Shown one piece after another: positions 1 to 13,325 of a stretch of 64,000 nucleotides of DNA. The DNA lies in assembly GCA_025201365.1 (NCBI GenBank), contig JAIXMF010000014.1:558001-622000 (forward strand), in the 5' to 3' direction. The translations under genes were made by a program, and so were the position numbers. Position 1 is the first letter of the stretch, and every line of letters starts with the position of its first letter. This DNA is from Syncephalis plumigaleata (Eukaryota > Zoopagomycota > Zoopagomycetes > Zoopagales > Piptocephalidaceae). The notes below the pieces were generated by a model, which saw only the letters and a program-made list of their open reading frames with translations, was not told the DNA's origin and searched no databases.

Positions 1-1470
1 CGATTTCAACGTCCTATTCTTGTACAAATGTTAATTACACTTAATTACTTGACAACATTCTTGAAAGAAGAAAAGGAGAAAGCAGAACTGGTTGCGAAAC
101 AAAAGGGACGAGCACCTGAATTTGTACTTGAAGGAGATCAGGTAAGCATATTGAGTATTATTATAGCAAATTTATAATACTTATTATGTATTGATGACGA
201 TAGAAACTATGGGTTCAACGTACAAGGACACGAATTCAAGAAGTGATGGAGCTTACTGAACCACACGGCAGAGCATTTGTTAGTGCAGTTCGTCTGATAC
301 TACGACATGAAGGCAATTGGGTAATGTGATGACAATCATACTAGAATGACGAACTAATCAATCAATATAGATTCGTTGGAAGGTCATGGGATGTCCTCCA
401 TTTGATAAGATAGCCACGATGATTGATGAAGCCTTACTAAAAGCACAAGAGGAACATGCCAATATTGAGGTAATGAATAATGTACAATATGCGGAATATA
501 CTATTAATAGTTGGAATAGATTAAACCATTAGCGCAACCATTAGGTACTGAGGCATTGTCTGCATTATGGGAAAAGGACATGGATGATCAAGCGTATTTG
601 TCTGACCCACAACGGTAAGTCTTGAATGATATTGATTGTTATTACTATTATTGCAATGATTACTAATGGAAACAATGAGAGTAGACGATCAGCAATACCA
701 GATCCACGAACATATCTAGATGATTTTGTTAAAGAGTATCCGAATAACAATAACAGCAATAATAATCAATCAGATGTAGTAAATACTCGACGTACTCGTA
801 GGAGAGATGCATTCTTGCCACCAGATATGCCAGAATTCTATCAGGAAGTAAGTGGTGATTAATAGAGATCAAATAATAAGCTATAAACATGATTAACATA
901 TGTATTACCTCGAATACAACGTGTATTTAGTCTAGATTGGCCAAAATGTGGCGAGCCTATCGATGTGTAGCCACTAGTAATATACGTCAAATGTGCAAAA
1001 GTGAACATGGTAATCTGACACAGCTTCATGCCCGTCTGAGTGATGATACAGAGAATTGGAGTGACGATGAAGTGGTCAAGGAATCTAGCGCAACTACTGA
1101 ATCCACTGCCAAGACTGATGAAGTATTGGATAATACGGTAGCAACTACTACGGAAACGACAATTACCGATAATGATCAAATGTCGCAAGAAGTATCTAGT
1201 ACACCTACAGTGGAGGATACTGATCAATTACCGACCACTCAATGTGAAGATGTTGTAATGTCATCGAATGATGAAGCTGTTGAGGTCACTGCTGAAGTAT
1301 CAGCAATGGAAGTGGAACCGAACAATGCTACAACTACCGATATACAACATGATGAACCAGTAGAGAATACGGATGGTGATTCGGCCATCTCCAATGATAT
1401 GACAAGTAAAAGCACTAAAGATCATGTAGATAGTGTAGAAGAAGGAGAGACTGCCGTTTCATTTGATTGA
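1..1470 (+). CDS. THOC1: THO complex subunit 1 (THOC1/Hpr1), 3' part
   Basis: Subunit of the nuclear THO/TREX complex, which couples transcription to mRNA packaging and export. The window opens inside the gene. Exons run 1-141, 204-320, 371-469, 520-614, 682-847 and 931-1470, all joined in frame by GT-AG introns. The reading shows the THOC1 core: RFQRPILVQ near the start, then LWVQRTRTRIQEVM, LRHEGNWIRWK, IKPLAQPLGTEALSALW and finally the W-R-A segment MWRAYRCVA. The last 150 or so residues are acidic and Thr/Ser/Glu-rich with no domain I can name. TGA stop at 1468-1470. TRM5 starts 148 bp downstream on the same strand. The family call is firm; the 5' end is missing only because of the window edge. 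Confidence 0.9.
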
Positions 1471-1618
1471 GTAAAAGCATTAATGATTACAATAAAGGAA
1501 AACCAAATTGATTGTAGCAAGTTTATTAGTGCATCAGAATAGAAAAAGTAAGACGATGACGAAGATGATTATTTGATATTTGTTTATTTTTCTTTTTTTT
1601 ACACTTTACTATCAAACT

Positions 1619-3715
1619 ATGTTGACACCGCCCGTTCACCGATCGATGACCGAGTTGTCACGCGAAGCATTTCGCAAGACAATTCAACTATTGGCGTTAC
1701 GTGTTCCCGTTAAGAGTATCGGTCATATACGACAAACTTTGGAAAAGTAAGATAATAACAAGCAGTTAATAGTGGTGTGAGACAGGACGAGTTATCCAAA
1801 TAATACTAATAGTCAAGTATAGAGATTTGTTTAATCAGCCTCGTTTGCGTAATGTAGTCAGTGATCCTAGTCAGCCTGATCGTAAATTATTGTTGCTTAA
1901 ACAAGATATTACCGATATAAATGGTGAGTATGGATGATGGTGTAGTGTGTTATCATTATTATTAGTGGGATGCTTATGTAGATGTCATCTTTCTAGATAA
2001 TAGTTCCATGTCGAATGAAGCTCGTGAATTGATTGAACGGGAAAAGTATGATGTTGTCACTCATGAACTAGAGATTGACTATGACTACTGGACAGCCGGT
2101 AACGTATTGATTGATTTAGATGAATGAAGACATTGTTAATGGATTGTTACTATAATAGATGAGATACTATCGGCCATCTTACCCGAGGATATGGTTGTAC
2201 CGGGTTCATTCGAGACAGTGGGTCATATTGGTATGTATATCGTATAATGGTAATAGTAATAATAGTAATGTTAATGTAATATGTCTATTAGCTCATATGA
2301 ATCTACGTGATGAATTTCTACCATATAAACAGTTAATTGGACAAGTAATACTTGATGTAGGTGAATACTAATAGCAACAAGATAAATGACTGACTAATTG
2401 ATAAATAGAAAAATCCACGTATTAAAAGTGTTGTCAATAAGACGGATACAATTGATACGACATTTCGATTCTTTAAAATGGAAGTACTAGCTGGTATTGA
2501 TGATATGGTGGCAGAAGTAGTAAGTGATTGGTTGTGTATATGTGTTTGATATTAGTTCGATTGTATACTGACTAGTTTGTTTGTGTGCGTGTATGTAGCG
2601 AGAGAGTAATTGTCGATTCGATTCGATTTCTCCAAAGTCTACTGGAATTCTCGACTTCATACCGAGCATAGTCGACTTATTTCATTATTCAAGAAGAATG
2701 AACGTATTTGTAAGTAGATGCATTGATTAGTTGATGATATGCGTGTATGTAAATGAACTAGAGCATGAGTAATAATCATGCATTATTGGAATGAACAATC
2801 ATCTAGGCGATGTATTCGCGGGTGTAGGTCCATTTGCCGTACCTGCCGCCAAACGAGGTAATATCGTTTATGCAAATGACTTGAATCCCGAGTCATACAA
2901 GTATCTCAATGAAAACAGAGAAATCAATAAAGTGGTATGTAATGAGATCCATTTAGTATTGAAGATTGACTCGCAACACGTCATTAACACATGATCATTA
3001 TGATGCTTCTATTTGTTAGACATCCAATCTGCATACCTTTAACTTGGATGGACGCGAATTTATACGTAGTTCGTTTACCTATTTGGCACAGGCAGATAAG
3101 AAGGCAGGCATTCCATTCCGACCATTCGAGCATGTTGCCATGAATCTACCCGCTACGGCCATTGAGTTTGTTGGTAGGTGTATTGATGACAATGTGTGTG
3201 TGCAGATAGCATGATAGTAACATTGTACAGATGCATTCCGTGGTATTCTTGTGGGATCAATTGAGGATACGGAGGAGGAACCGAAGCATTTGAATACCAC
3301 GATACACTGTTATTGTTTCTCGAAGAGTGACGATCCAGAGACCGATGTAGTTGAGGTAAGTATCAATTATGACATATTTGACAAGCGTACTCATAAGATC
3401 ATTATTATTAGCGAATTGGTGCTGTATTACAAGAGCCTTTACAGCCTGGTACTTACACGGTGTTTAATGTGCGTCGTGTTGCCCCCAACAAAGTTATGCT
3501 TTGTGTCTCGTTTAAATTAAGTAAATCAGTAGCATTTGCTAGGTAGGTGTGAGTAGTAAGACAAGTGTATACAGTAGTCATTATTAACTTGATGATATCA
3601 TTATATTAGACGTAAACGTAAAGGAGATGACAACAACGATAGTAATAATGATAATGACAATAATGACAATGATGCTAAAAGCGATCTAGATGATAATAAG
3701 CGAACACGAATCTAA
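1619..3715 (+). CDS. TRM5: tRNA (guanine37-N1)-methyltransferase Trm5
   Basis: Makes m1G37 (and the precursor of wybutosine) in tRNA anticodon loops using SAM. Twelve exons: 1619-1746, 1823-1923, 1982-2098, 2159-2230, 2292-2356, 2409-2519, 2599-2709, 2807-2934, 3020-3173, 3231-3355, 3412-3542 and 3610-3715. The N-terminus matches family openings ([15 protein letters not shown]). The middle has the family block [16 protein letters not shown] and [16 protein letters not shown]. The SAM-binding motif is [14 protein letters not shown] followed by [12 protein letters not shown], and [10 protein letters not shown] is the catalytic NLP motif. The C-terminus is Asn/Asp-rich and lysine/arginine-ended. 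In exon 7 (about 2614-2625) the frame changes between SNCRF and [12 protein letters not shown]. One extra base restores the family sequence, so an assembly loss is likely. Frames before and after are otherwise intact. Confidence 0.92.
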
Positions 3716-3807
3716 TAATACTATAGTCATTAATAAACAAACATAACAGCGTGTCTCAATAGAAACTGATAATTATTATTGCTGTTTATTATTGTTATTA
3801 TTATCAT

Positions 3808-5066
3808 CTAAACTGTTAATGCTTCAACACTAGCAAGGTTTGGTCGTTGTTCCGGATTAGTTTGCATTAGCTGTACAACTTTACGAAGTAATGGCCTAAG
3901 CACTATTGCAGCATGTCTCTCATTGTCGTTGAAAGATGTCGCCGATCCGAATTGCTCTTGTGTCTCCTGGAGTACTCGCGACCACTCATGAGCATTCATC
4001 GTGCCTTCAGCGATATTCCTTTGGTGAGCCATTGCACTAAGCATAATCACACCTAGATTCCAGGTGTCTAACTTGCAGGCATCCATAGGGTGAGGCGGCT
4101 GTCGTCGCAGGAATGGTAATATCTCGGGTGCGCAATAATTATCATGAGCGACAATGTTTCTCCTGATCTTTTGACACTGGCCATTACTGAAATTAACTTG
4201 TTGCTGATAACTGTATTCATAGATGGTTGCTTTTGGCGCACCATTCATGTTGGGATGGTTGATAATAACAGCTAGAAGCGTGTAAGGAGATGATGATCAG
4301 TACAACGAATAAGTAAGTAGCATTCTTTATACTTACTGTGAGGTGTAAGGAATACATGTGCCATACCAATAGATTCTAAATACTTGAGACCTATTACAAT
4401 GACAAAATAACAATGAGTAATCAAATAAATATATACATATCTGTATAACTTACCTCGTAGTACTTGATTAAATATAATGGGGAGGAATCTCGACTTTTGT
4501 TCTAGACTGAGTCGTTGCGCGTATTCAGCCAGCGTCTTACCACCGGAAAAGTTGTAGACAATGCAATCACCACCGGGTACCTTGAAACTATCTAGATACG
4601 TGGCAATCGACTTTCTTCCTTGTAACATGGAGCGGCCAACTTGACGGAAACGATTGTAATCAATCAACTACGCTGACATGTTAGTAGGTAATCATATACA
4701 TATAGGTGACATGTTAAATGGTAGGGCTCTTACACTAAGTGCACGCATCTCTCTATGATAGTACTCTTTTACATCGAAACACTTGACGATCGGTTCCTTG
4801 ATGTATCTGGCGGTATAGGTCATGTCGTCTATTTTGGAGTTAATGGTAAGACCAGCTTGTCCATAGGCATTAGGCTGATTATACGTGGGCGGCTCGATAT
4901 CCACGGGTGATGCCGGTCGCGGTGGTATGGCTACTGGAGGAGGGTTCGGGATATTCGCGTCGATAACCAAGTTGTTGCCACCATGTCGAGCTGTGCAAGT
5001 GTGATGGCGGACACTTGTCACTAGTAGGGTGGCGATCAATACGTTTACGGCTTTAGGGAACATCAT
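3808..5066 (-). CDS. secreted pseudokinase-like protein
   Basis: Four exons on the minus strand: 5066-4734, 4667-4454, 4390-4337 and 4271-3808, about 355 residues. The first 26 or so residues look like a signal peptide (MMFPKAVNVLIATLLVTSV), followed by a proline-rich stretch. The rest has the layout of a protein kinase C-lobe: LRGLKYLESIGMAH then VFLTPHTVII where HRDxKxxN should be, ATIYEYS where DFG should be, an intact NYCAPEIL (APE) and DTWNLGVIMLSAM (DxWSLG). The catalytic Asp, Lys and Asn and the DFG Asp are absent, so it should not phosphorylate. Secretion plus a dead kinase fold suggests a binding or scaffold role outside the cell; the function is unknown. A TATATAAA box lies about 100 bp upstream. 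Confidence 0.75.
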
Positions 5067-5889
5067 AAAGTAGTTGTATAATATAAGCTAAACGAACAAG
5101 AAGGAGAGAATACTAAGTAGTCAACGAGTAGTGAAGAAGTGGCATACTACACGTATGGTGGCGTGCTTTATATAATGAACGAACGGTAGACACGATCACG
5201 ACAAGTGCATCTGATAAAAGTTTATTATCCGAGGATGCGTCGAATGCTTGTCCGTAAATGGATCGCGTCAATTTTTTCTAAATTTTTGATCAGATAACGT
5301 TCCGAATACACCGCGAAGGTCGTTCTTAATTTACCTTTTTATTCTCCTGTTAACACATGTTAATAGCGCACTCTACCATATTAATAGCATAAGAGAACGT
5401 GGCATTTCGGGTGATGTCATTAAGACGGCTTCGTATTTATACTAGTAGTCTTAAAGCTAGAATGATACGCCACATGGATGACCAGATTTAGAATAGACAC
5501 GCGTATAGTTCGAACGTGCAATTCATGCAAAAGCAAAATACGCAGTAGTTTTATGAACCAGGAAGATTCCAATAGAATCGAGGACTTTTTTGCATAATAT
5601 TCATTTTGTATTAACATCAGAGCATCATTGGACGTGTTATTACATGCTAGTAACATAACTGCTATACCGAGTTGACTTGTAACAATCTATGAATGATGAC
5701 ACGATGTGTTATGACGAGTGGTAGTACAAGTATGACTTTTCATAGACGTAAATCATTCCTATGATGTATTCGTTAATTGTACATTGACTAGATAGATAAT
5801 AGATAGATAGATCATTATGCACACACACACGTACACATATGTAAACAGTCTTCCCTTTTCTTCTTCGACTCCAACTATTCATATATATA
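5067..5889. other. divergent intergenic region
   Basis: Lies between the minus-strand pseudokinase gene and the plus-strand Mpv17 gene, so it should hold both promoters. Apart from the TATA box at 5167-5174 and short CA and GATA repeats around 5790-5835, I see no gene or RNA. Confidence 0.6.
5167..5174 (-). promoter_or_regulatory. TATA box of the secreted pseudokinase gene
   Basis: TATATAAA on the minus strand, about 100 bp before the ATG at 5066, where a core-promoter TATA box would sit. Two other secreted-protein genes here (36.4 and 55.5 kb) have similar boxes. Confidence 0.5.
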
Positions 5890-6696
5890 ATGGCGTCTTT
5901 CCAATTTGCGTTTAATAATCTACGTAATGCACTGCGTGCTCGTCCAATCCTCGCCTTGTCCATTACGAATGGCGTGTTGGCAGGCGTGTCCGATGTATTG
6001 GCCCAAAAGATAACTCATAGTACAAAGGAGAAGACAACGCTAATAGCCACGGAATCAGTGTCAATCATAGAGACGGAAAAAGTAGACGAGAACAATAAGT
6101 CGACGTCACCTGCGAGTGCCAATACGGAATCACTGGATATAACGCGTACCGCTCGATTTGCCGCGTACGGTTTCGCCATCGCCCCTATCATCCATCATTG
6201 GTATGCCCTATTGGATCGTCGTTTCCCATTGCCGGTAGCATCGAGTGGTGTCGACACGCGTATGAATACTCGGATGCTCGGTCAAGTTGTCAAGCGTGTA
6301 CTAGGTGATCAGGTCATGTTTGCACCAGTTGGTTTGGCGGTGTTCTTCTCGATCATGACGTTGTTCGAAGGTGGAGGCGTAGCACAAATTAAAGAGAAAC
6401 TCAAAACGGTACGTTTCATGAATCATGTATAGAATCTATATTAAAACTTACTAATGGTGGATTCCTACTAATTATACGTAAAATAGTCTTATGTCAGTGC
6501 GTTAAGCGTCAACTACATGGTATGGCCTGCGGTACAATTTGTCAACTTTTGCTTTGTTCCCTTGCTATTACGCGTGCCATTTGTCTCGGCGGTAAGCGTG
6601 TTTTGGAACTCGTACTTGAGCTATTTAAACAATCAACGCGTTGCATCATCATCAGAATCACCAGAATCACCAGTTACAGTAGTAATAGTTGAATAA
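5890..6696 (+). CDS. Mpv17/PMP22 family membrane protein (Sym1-like)
   Basis: Two exons, 5890-6408 and 6487-6696, 243 residues. The start opens with ATG and the family N-terminus (LRARPILALSITNGVLAGVSD, in short: YxxxL..RP then G.L.G.SD..AQ). The middle has ARFAAYGFAIAPIIHHWY, which is the Mpv17 motif R.a.fG....P..h.WY. After the intron come MVWPAVQFVNFCFVPLLLRV and FWNSYLSYLNNQ, matching the conserved WP..Q..NF...P...R......W..yLs. Family members are inner mitochondrial or peroxisomal four-helix channels; yeast Sym1 is needed under heat and ethanol stress. An insert of about 40 polar residues after helix 1 is longer than in most relatives. Which organelle it serves cannot be told from the sequence. 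Confidence 0.88.
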
Positions 6697-6872
6697 ACTA
6701 CATACATCTATACATATACATACATATAGTCCTTACTACATTATTATATCACATTACTCTACGTAATTAGACAAAATAATGATACTATAAGTGCTATTCA
6801 TTAATAAAGCAGTTAGGCAATCATAAACATTTACATTGTATAGTAACATTTATTTGCTTATTTGTTTGCAAT

Positions 6873-7968
6873 CTATTGATCATGCTCTTTTGGCGTAGGC
6901 GTGCTTCGTGGCCACCACGGCATTAATCGGCTTGTTGTACGTGATAACTGACATAGGCGGGATATTTCTCGGCTGTAATTCTTTCTGTCAAACTGGTTGA
7001 ACCTTGGAAGAGCAGTATCAATGTGATTACCGCCGCACTATCCCATCGACACCACTCGCCGGTGACTGCCGTGCCAAACATGTACACGGCAACCCATATC
7101 GCTTGTTCGCAAAAGAAATTAGGATGACGACTGTAACGCCAAAGACCGCTGGTTAAAATCCATTACGTATATCGGCATCAACGACTACAACGGGATCATT
7201 CGATCTACGTCGATATCGTTTCTCCGGTGTCTCGTAATCGTGTTTTCGTTGATGGAAACGCCATTGTTGCTCGTCCGCCACCGTCTCACCGATTAGTGCC
7301 ATAACAAAGATGGTGGTGGCCACGATATCCATCCAACTCCAACTTACGAATCCCATTCTCCAGCAAAGATACACCGGTGCAGTAAGTGCGTTAACAGCCA
7401 TATTTGATAGATTGCGATAAAGAAAGATTCAACAGTTGGAATGCCAGTGGGTGCATGTCTGCCTTTACTACACGCCATCGATAATCTTCCTCGCCCCAGG
7501 TATAGCCGCCTTTCCGCCAGTAGTTAAAGGTGAGACGAGCACCCCAGAGAGTGACTAGAAGTGTGATCAGTGTTAGACGAGGATTAACCCATAAACTATC
7601 ATAGATATCTGATAAAATAAGCGTAGGAGGTGCAAGTGTCGAGGAGAGGGTGGCATAACTTGTACTAAATAGTATATGGCACAAGCAGGCGGTAATAGTG
7701 ACCATAGTCGGTCTATGAGAGAGTAATGATCAGTGATAGTGGACACTAACCAGCATAGAACCATTAAACCGATACTGGCAATACTTGTTATAAAGTATGG
7801 ATCAGTCACTTGGTGAATACGTGTTAATGCCGCAACACTCGGTCCTCCTTCCTCAGCGATAGTTGTTACAGCATAGTAGTAACTATCAGCTAGTGTTTCA
7901 ACAAGTGAATTAAACGTGTAAAGGAAAGGCTCAACGACAGGTTGATAGACTGGAAGTGACAATGACAT
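6873..7968 (-). CDS. DUF1295 / steroid 5-alpha-reductase-like membrane protein
   Basis: Integral membrane protein of the DUF1295 family (3-oxo-5-alpha-steroid 4-dehydrogenase fold). Landmarks read on the minus strand in family order: DHYSLIDRLWSLLPP, NPRLTLITLLVTLWGARLTF, RKGGYTWGEEDYRW, ETVADEQQWRF, GLWRYSRHPNFFCEQAIW, FQGSTSLTERITAEKYPAY and a final RLMPWWP. The start is the ATG at 7968. A 74-nt intron (about 7697-7624, donor GTGCCA, weak) joins LLPPA to YIYDSLW. The frame breaks at about 7422, 7390, 7155 and 6930. Each needs one extra base and most sit beside short homopolymers, so I read them as assembly errors rather than decay. The substrate is unknown. Confidence 0.75.
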
Positions 7969-8224
7969 ACTTATAAAATGACGGAATGTGGTTCCAGTAA
8001 TGAATAGAATAACAAACAAACAAAAACTAACCAGACAATGTTACGCGTGATCTTTTTTTCTAATGTTGTCATTGGATGTGACGTAATTTACGACGAGATT
8101 GATTGATTGATTGATGACATTGCAATCTTTGATATGCCTGTTTCTTTCCTCTTCTTCTCTTCTCCTCTTCTCTCTTAGTCAGTGTGTTCGCGTAATATAT
8201 TCCATTAATAGTTATATATATATC

Positions 8225-9782
8225 ATGTCAACCAAAACGACAATCAAGGAGAAAAATGTATTTCATCATACATTGGCTGGTACAGGTGCAGGGTAAGTAA
8301 TATGCCTATATTCAATCGTATAGATGTAGCAATAATAACTAATCGTGTAGTTGACTATTTCTCATAGAATGATTGAATTAATATTGATGCAGGTAAATAT
8401 CAACTAGCTTATTACTCGCATTATTGTTATTACTAATATCTATGGTATAGCCATTAGATGTTCTAAAGACTCGATATCAATCAATCGATTTATATTATCG
8501 GCAAACATCACTCATGAATGTAATACGAAAATAGCTACTACTGAGGGATTTAGAGGTGAGTGATGGAAATAGAAAGAGCAAGCAATGCCAGCATAGGTAA
8601 TAGACGATCAATGATAGGATTCTACAAGGGAACTTTACCAGTAATGTGTATTGTCACACCGAGGTAATTACTAGTAACTAGCTGATAGATAGATAGATAG
8701 CAATGTATTAAGCGTGTCTGCCACTTAGAGTATCGTTGCAATTTGCCGGATTAGCCTATTTCAAACCGAGATTTGAACAGTTAGCAGCAAAAGGTTATCT
8801 ACCATCAAGCAGGTAATAGATATTGCTAATATTGTATTGATAAAAGGAGTATGCTACATGTATACACATGATACTAATGGATAGTATAGCACAGCAGCTG
8901 TAGCTGGCATTTGTACAGGTATGATTCAAGCTATTTGTCTAGTGACACCGTTGGAGTTGATCAAAGTACGACAACAAACGGCGATGCTTAGTGGCGAGTA
9001 TCGTGGACTATTGGCCACAGCTCATGGCGTGATACGTAATGAAGGGCAAGTAGAGAATAACAAGTTAGTTAGTTAATGATTAGAATAACAATGAATGTTC
9101 CATAGCTTATTAGCCATGTATAATGGTTTATTACCAACCATGGTGCGGTAAGTTATTGAAAGATTGATGGCATATTAACGTGTTGGATTACTCACACATC
9201 GGTGTATTTAGGCAATCATGGGGTTTGGCCATAAAATTCACTTGTTATACACGATTGCGACATTGGCTAGGTGCCGATCATGGTAGGAATGCCACGGAGC
9301 AACCATGGCGATCCATGTTAGCCGGTGGATTGGCCAATGTCGTGGTGGGCGTACTCAATTCACCACCAGGTTTGTAGAATTGTACTATACGCTATCCTGC
9401 TATTGAGTGTGCTGACTTCGTATAGATGTGGTAAAGACACGTATGCAGGATGCTACCTCGAAACAATACATAATAGCTGGCAATGCACCAAGGATATGCT
9501 ACGTAATGAAGGGGTTCTCTCCTTCTTTCGCGGTGCATGGTTGCGTGTACTACGTATCGCACCAGGAGGTAAGCAATGATCATGCTAGTGTAACAAGTTT
9601 ATTCATACAAATGTTGTGTAATAATGATCATAGGGGCTATTCAATTTGCAGGTAAGTAAGGGTACAAGTAGCCATTAGTTCATCATCATTATATAGATAC
9701 ATGTACATGATGCTCATTCTTGTCAACAATAGCCTATGAATATTTAGCCGCCATGCTTGAACGACATTCCTCCAACTCGTAA
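8225..9782 (+). CDS. mitochondrial carrier family (SLC25) transporter
   Basis: Inner mitochondrial membrane carrier with three repeats. Signature motifs: QPLDVLKTRYQ (repeat 1), TPLELIKVRQQ (repeat 2) and SPPDVVKTRMQ (repeat 3), each followed by a G-x-x-x-x-x-G type helix block (GFRGFYKG, EGLLAMYNGL, EGVLSFFRGAW). About nine short exons from ATG 8225; the second is 25 nt (8368-8392). The intron 9046-9105 begins GCAAGT (GC-AG class). Residues TPR, MVRQSW and RIAPGG at the even-helix contact points suggest a di- or tricarboxylate or 2-oxodicarboxylate carrier, but I cannot fix the substrate. The frame in repeat 3 slips at about 9472 (RMQDATSKQY to NSWQCTKDML) and needs one extra A. Confidence 0.87.
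9046..9105 (+). other. GC-AG intron in the carrier gene
   Basis: Donor GCAAGT and acceptor CATAG. Splicing here is required to join RNEG to LLAMYNGL in frame. The family sequence across this joint is conserved, so the non-GT donor is well supported. Confidence 0.75.
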
Positions 9783-10016
9783 TAATGATGTTCATTCCTG
9801 TCGTGATTAATGATCAATATATATATATAGTGAACTAGTTAGCATAGATCATTCCAGTCGTCTATACATGTTCAATCCTATTGCTGATCCTATTAGAATA
9901 TACATTAACTACTATTAATAATTGTATCCATTTTGATAATAAACATGTGTTGCATCATCTTTATTTGTTAAATCATCTGTCTTTTCTTTTTTACTTCAAT
10001 CTTTGATAACCATTGA

Positions 10017-11360
<1,344 letters not shown>

Positions 11361-11651
11361 TGATTAAATAGAGACTGCAATAGATAAAATATATAACAAT
11401 TTATTAGTAATACGGTGCTATACATGATTTTATGGTATTAAAGATGTATACGATTAGTACGTGCTTGTACATGTCAATGGCCGATGGTTACACACACGCA
11501 TACACTTGTGGATAAATATGCGTGTATGTACGCGTGTCTATTATTAAGGCAATGATATGGCAAAGGAGAGATATCCCACTGCCATAACAACAGCAATAGT
11601 AGTACTTGCTTTTACCTTTACCTTGCTAATTCACCGACTACTTTGTACATT

Positions 11652-13325
11652 ATGGTCAGCATTCCTGTACTTGTCGTCGAGCGTATCGTGCTATTCGGCG
11701 ATAGTGCGTCACTTGTACAGCTAGCAACGTGTTCTCGCTGGTTATGGCACAATATTGGTAATCAGCAACTTGCGTGGCGACAACGATACCAGCAAAGATA
11801 CTCGTTCGACGACGACGAGGAAGTGAAATGGATGTCGTGGTATTTGAAAGCGATACGTTTGGATAAGAAACAATCATCGTATAATAATAGTAGGGAAAGG
11901 TTTATACGGCTAGATAGCTTGCGTGTCAATTGGTTTCGTGCTTTTTGTTGTCGACGTGCCACCGAGGCCAGATGGTTAAGCGATTCGCCATTGCCATTGG
12001 AAAGGATAAGAGGGCCGCTTAATCTATGCAATACTAATATTGTCGTGTTGCAACGCATGCCCTATCATCGAAGAACGCTATATCAATGCGGCATCATCGA
12101 ACAGTGTCAAAGAATAAACGATCCACGAGAGTTACGATTCTGGCGTCTTCGCAATTTAGTTCATCCCCGCTTGAATCCAGATACAACCATAGAACAATTC
12201 ATGCTGTCCGATAGATATATCGTACTTGTCAGAGGTAAATTGAACAATCCACGGGATAGGATTAGCGAGCCGAATAACATTTTCGTATGGTCTGTACGCT
12301 GGAGGGACAATACACCGCGCTACTACGCATTTCCGTGTAATAGAAAGGCTTGCGTACGTGGTAGATGGATGACGATAACACACGCGTACGGCAACCCACC
12401 ATTTCCCGAGACGTCAACACGGGTGTTCGATCTCGCCACCGGTCGTATGTGTTCCGGGGTTATTATCGGTTTCGGTAGTGAATCGCATTTACAGCGAGTG
12501 ACTGAAGACGCGGCTCTCGTGTTCCACACGTCGGTAGAGGAGAGTGGCGACTCGAGTATTATTAAGTGGTCGGTATGGCGATTCTCCGTGCATCAACTGG
12601 AGGATAGTCCACGAAAGCTAATGCAAGGCAGTCTGACTATCGAGCAGCTTACCGGTAAAGAAACGATTACCACGCGTCTAGACGATGATCGCGTACTCGT
12701 GTGCAATACCTCGATACATCGGTTGAAAAATCCTAAATGGATCATGAACAGGGAACCAATTGATTTGGCGCTCATTTCAACGCGTACTCGACACATGAAC
12801 GGAGAGGAGGAATTACAAAGCGATTGTCGACCCGTTTGGTCGCGTTATATACAGGTGGCTAGCGCGCGTCCGTTCATATCCTCAGATCGACTGGTGGTCA
12901 TGGCCAACGAGACATGGATGGTATACCAACTGTCGGCTGGTGTGATGCTCTCGTGTATCGATATGAACACGATCAAGGCATCGCTCGACGAGTATTGCTC
13001 GCTCGAATCGTACGAATACTTGAAGAGAGCACCATGCTACCTGCCAGGTTACGTGTTTTGTTTATCGCCCTATACACGCTCCTATGTGGCCGTCAACCTT
13101 ATGGATCCTATAAATACAAGGAAGCTTGGTATTATCAGCTTGGACGATAGTTTGCTGGAGGATGCGATGAAAACAGTGTCGGAAACATCACGCCACCTAA
13201 AAGAGATCATTCAGCATTCTAGTATAGGACATATGGCGCGATTATTCAAGCTAAAAGGTAGCACGAGGAATGCACTTCTAATATCGAAAAAGGGCGGGCT
13301 CAAAATTATCGATTTAGCAAATTAA
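11652..13325 (+). CDS. F-box-like protein, paralogue 1
   Basis: Single uninterrupted exon of 558 codons from ATG 11652. The N-terminus (PVLVVERIVLFGDSASLVQLATCSRWLW) has the F-box-like L..L..cs+.lW helix pattern that would bind Skp1. A shared feature with the two other family members here (37.4 and 50.6 kb) is a W-R-x-R-Y / NWFRA block after it, then several hundred residues of alternating hydrophobic strands that resemble a degenerate propeller. No catalytic motif. It may be a substrate-recognition subunit of an SCF ubiquitin ligase, but this is inferred from the N-terminus only. GC content is higher than in the flanking DNA and the gene is intact. Confidence 0.6.
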   Translation: MVSIPVLVVERIVLFGDSASLVQLATCSRWLWHNIGNQQLAWRQRYQQRYSFDDDEEVKWMSWYLKAIRLDKKQSSYNNSRERFIRLDSLRVNWFRAFCCRRATEARWLSDSPLPLERIRGPLNLCNTNIVVLQRMPYHRRTLYQCGIIEQCQRINDPRELRFWRLRNLVHPRLNPDTTIEQFMLSDRYIVLVRGKLNNPRDRISEPNNIFVWSVRWRDNTPRYYAFPCNRKACVRGRWMTITHAYGNPPFPETSTRVFDLATGRMCSGVIIGFGSESHLQRVTEDAALVFHTSVEESGDSSIIKWSVWRFSVHQLEDSPRKLMQGSLTIEQLTGKETITTRLDDDRVLVCNTSIHRLKNPKWIMNREPIDLALISTRTRHMNGEEELQSDCRPVWSRYIQVASARPFISSDRLVVMANETWMVYQLSAGVMLSCIDMNTIKASLDEYCSLESYEYLKRAPCYLPGYVFCLSPYTRSYVAVNLMDPINTRKLGIISLDDSLLEDAMKTVSETSRHLKEIIQHSSIGHMARLFKLKGSTRNALLISKKGGLKIIDLAN

